Shown here piece by piece: positions 61,756-64,000 of a DNA stretch of 64,000 nt. Position numbers and translations under genes: made by a program. Within the stretch, counting starts at the first letter, position 1; every line of letters starts with the position of its first letter. The notes below the pieces were generated by a model. It made no database searches and was not told the origin of the DNA. It was given only the letters and a program-made list of their open reading frames with translations. This DNA comes from Brachypodius melanocephalos. Taxonomy: Eukaryota; Chordata; Aves; Passeriformes; Pycnonotidae. The stretch covers positions 14,409,611 through 14,473,610 of the forward strand of contig VZSR01003806.1 of NCBI GenBank assembly GCA_013398615.1, in the 5' to 3' direction.

Positions 61756-63968
61756 GAAACTGTTTTATTACAAATAGCATTTGAGAAAAATTTGGAATTT
61801 TTACCAGCTCTCTGCTTGAATTCTAGGGGGTCACATGAGATGTGGTGTGACTTGCAGTTAGAACAGGCTCGTGTCATAGCACCAAAATGTTTTCCCTGTC
61901 TCATCCTAAACGCACTGCAGCGACACATGTTATCTTTGCCTTGCACCAAGATTGACTTTTAGGTGTGTTTTGATTTGGAGTTTGACTTTGGGCAGCAGGT
62001 CAAGTCATAAAGTATATCTCACCTCAGCAAGACAACATCTACCATATGGGTCTGTAGGGGCCTCTAAGAGCAGTCAAGTGTTTAAAATAGGTGCATTTTG
62101 ACAAATGTAATCTGTGAAATATCAAAGTTAATTTCCTTTAGCACTGTGAGCTGTACCTGTAGAAAACGGACTGGATAAGAAATACACAGTGAATATGTTT
62201 TTGTTACATTTTTGTGGTTACAGTTTGTAAGTTGCTGAAGGGAAAAATGAACAAATTGATGGATTTGGTTATGTGTGAAATGGATACATAACAAGGGAAC
62301 TAGAAAACCTTTAACATTTCCAAAGATCAGAACTTCCAACCTACCGTATAATATTCCATTCCAATTTCATTCAACTGTGATGGAAGGAAAAATTCCATAA
62401 TATTGGTGTGCACTTAATTGTCACAGGGAAATAAAATTATGAAGTTTAGTAATATAATAAAAATGTGTGGCATTATGCAAGAACTTAAAATTATATGCCC
62501 CCTAAAGTAAAATTATTATACTACAGAGGCTCACAAAAGCTTTCAAACTAAGCAGTATAATCTCACATTTAAGAGCTTTAACTTCTGATTGAGAAAGGAT
62601 AGAAATATAAATGCCATTGCTGTCAAGACCCAACAGTACAACAGACTTGAGGTGAATTTTTATGTGTTTATCAAGCACTTTTCTTATGGTGTTGATAAAA
62701 ACATAAGACATAATATTTGCACTTTCCATGCACAGCTGAGATATGAATATCAAAGTCAGAACAAAGGAATGACCATTTATATATGGACGCATGGAGAAAG
62801 ACACACACAACCCACTGACACCTTCCAGTCAATGAAAGAACAATAGGAAAAGACAGATGCTCATTGTCCTGAATCTATCCAGCTGAAGCCATGTATCTCC
62901 CATCTTATCAAGAGTCTCACCAGACAAAGATTATCTGGGAAAAGATTTGAGTGTAGGAAAAAACAGACTCTTCAAGCACCAAATAAAAGGTCAGAGTGCT
63001 AATGTGGTGGATAGATAGAAAGGCTTAATCACTCATACTTTACCCTACACTGAGTGTTCTTGTCTTCCAGTGCGATGGCCAAGGCTTCTTGGCCAGCAGG
63101 GCCATTTCACACAGAGAACCAGCTGATCAATGTGCATTGCATGAGCAGACACTGGACTGGAGCACAGAATTGTCTAGTTCTCACTCTGTGCCATTGAAAA
63201 GATTAAGCAAATTCATGAGCAGAAAATATGTATTCTGGATGATACAGACCCAATGCACTTTGGTCCTTTGTGGTCCATGCTGTGAAATTCCAGGACCCCT
63301 CAGGATGAGCCACTGAACTGCAAAATAGATCCAAGGCTTTTTCCAGCTGATGCAGGGCAATGAAAAACAACTGTTGACTTCTGCCAGGAGAAGTTATACC
63401 CTTCCCCTCAACAGAAATGAACCAAATAGGTTTTATGGAGAGCCAAAATCAAGAAAATGCAGTTGTACAAGCTCCAGAAATGTAGGCTTATATGTAAAAG
63501 TGTCCAGATTTTTGATCTAAATGATAACTACATTCTGTAAAAAGTACAGTTGCATTTTAAACTTGTGGGCAGCAAGTCATCAAATGGTGGATATGCACAA
63601 GGATATTGAAATAATAATAATTGTCTCACAGATAAGAAATTAAATACAGTCATATCTTAGGCTAAGCTGTGAATTAAGAAAATATGAAACAGGAACTTCC
63701 AAGTAGATAAGATAAGGTGTCAGGAGGTGCAGTCCCCCCAAATGATGGGTAGTGAAGGCACCATGCAGCACTGTGCGTTTGAGGAACTGCATTTAACAAC
63801 TTGCAGTTGTTAAAGTTGTTAAATCCCATTCTGAAGCTCTGATTTTAGGGGAATGTAGCTGTTGTATTTTGGTCATCCTAGTGGTTATTTTCTCTCTGTT
63901 TTATGTTAAGGTTGACATAGTTTGTACTTCCAATTGGATAATTAATACATGAAGCCTGTTGATCTTAT
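61756..63968. other. Unassigned DNA
   Basis: About 2.2 kb without recognised gene or repeat. Frames at 61717-61962, 62502-62846 and 63089-63316 are short and match nothing I know. A small hairpin with a repeated arm is at 63792-63823. Confidence 0.45.
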
Positions 63969-64000
63969 CCTACCCTACCCTACCCTACCCAAACCCTACC
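63969..64000. repeat. (TACCC)n microsatellite at window edge
   Basis: TACCC pentamers interrupted by one AAACCC variant. The array runs into the window edge, so its full length is unknown. It resembles the vertebrate telomere unit CCCTAA but has a five-base period. Confidence 0.85.

Overview
This window reads as a gene-poor, AT-rich stretch of a bird nuclear genome, most likely a songbird. The main evidence is at least seventeen CR1 LINE copies, many with the typical avian 3' end built from ATTCTATG-like octamers. There is also an avian-type endogenous retroviral block, a solo LTR inside a CR1, and many A/T-rich microsatellites. I found no protein-coding gene, rRNA, tRNA, CRISPR array or bacterial signal. 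Open frames are short; the longer ones are retroelement remnants, low-complexity translations, or frames with no recognisable protein. Family names come from memory of avian repeats and were not checked by a search.

Layout. Positions 1-6.5 kb: mostly unassigned AT-rich DNA with two CR1 scraps and a 100-N gap (1913-2012). 6.5-7.8 kb: a block resembling an avian ERV-derived repeat, with two minus-strand open frames. 9.4-9.9 kb: a long CR1 3' fragment. 12.2-13.0 kb: a CR1 end, an A/C-only tract with (AAAAC)n, and a (TTATA)n array. 16.66 kb: a 51-base A run placed 22 bases after AATAAA. 20.4-21.5 kb: a CR1 split by a 558-bp solo LTR with a 5-bp target duplication. 22.3-22.7 kb: two CR1 pieces tail to tail. 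28.2-28.8 kb: a very old, reptile-like CR1 on the minus strand. 31.3-32.45 kb: a 47-N gap beside a T run, then a CR1 ORF2 remnant carrying a 24-bp minisatellite grown from its own coding sequence. 33.7-34.15, 40.5, 41.2, 49.1, 52.3 and 61.3 kb: further CR1 copies. 59.3-59.9 kb: a second old CR1, with a recognisable but inactivated reverse transcriptase. The window ends inside a (TACCC)n array.

Nothing here works together as a pathway. The region is best read as intergenic or intronic DNA recording several ages of CR1 activity plus at least one retroviral LTR insertion. The points most worth checking are the CR1-born minisatellite, the nested LTR, the two ancient CR1 copies, and a few motif-rich unique segments that might be conserved noncoding elements.
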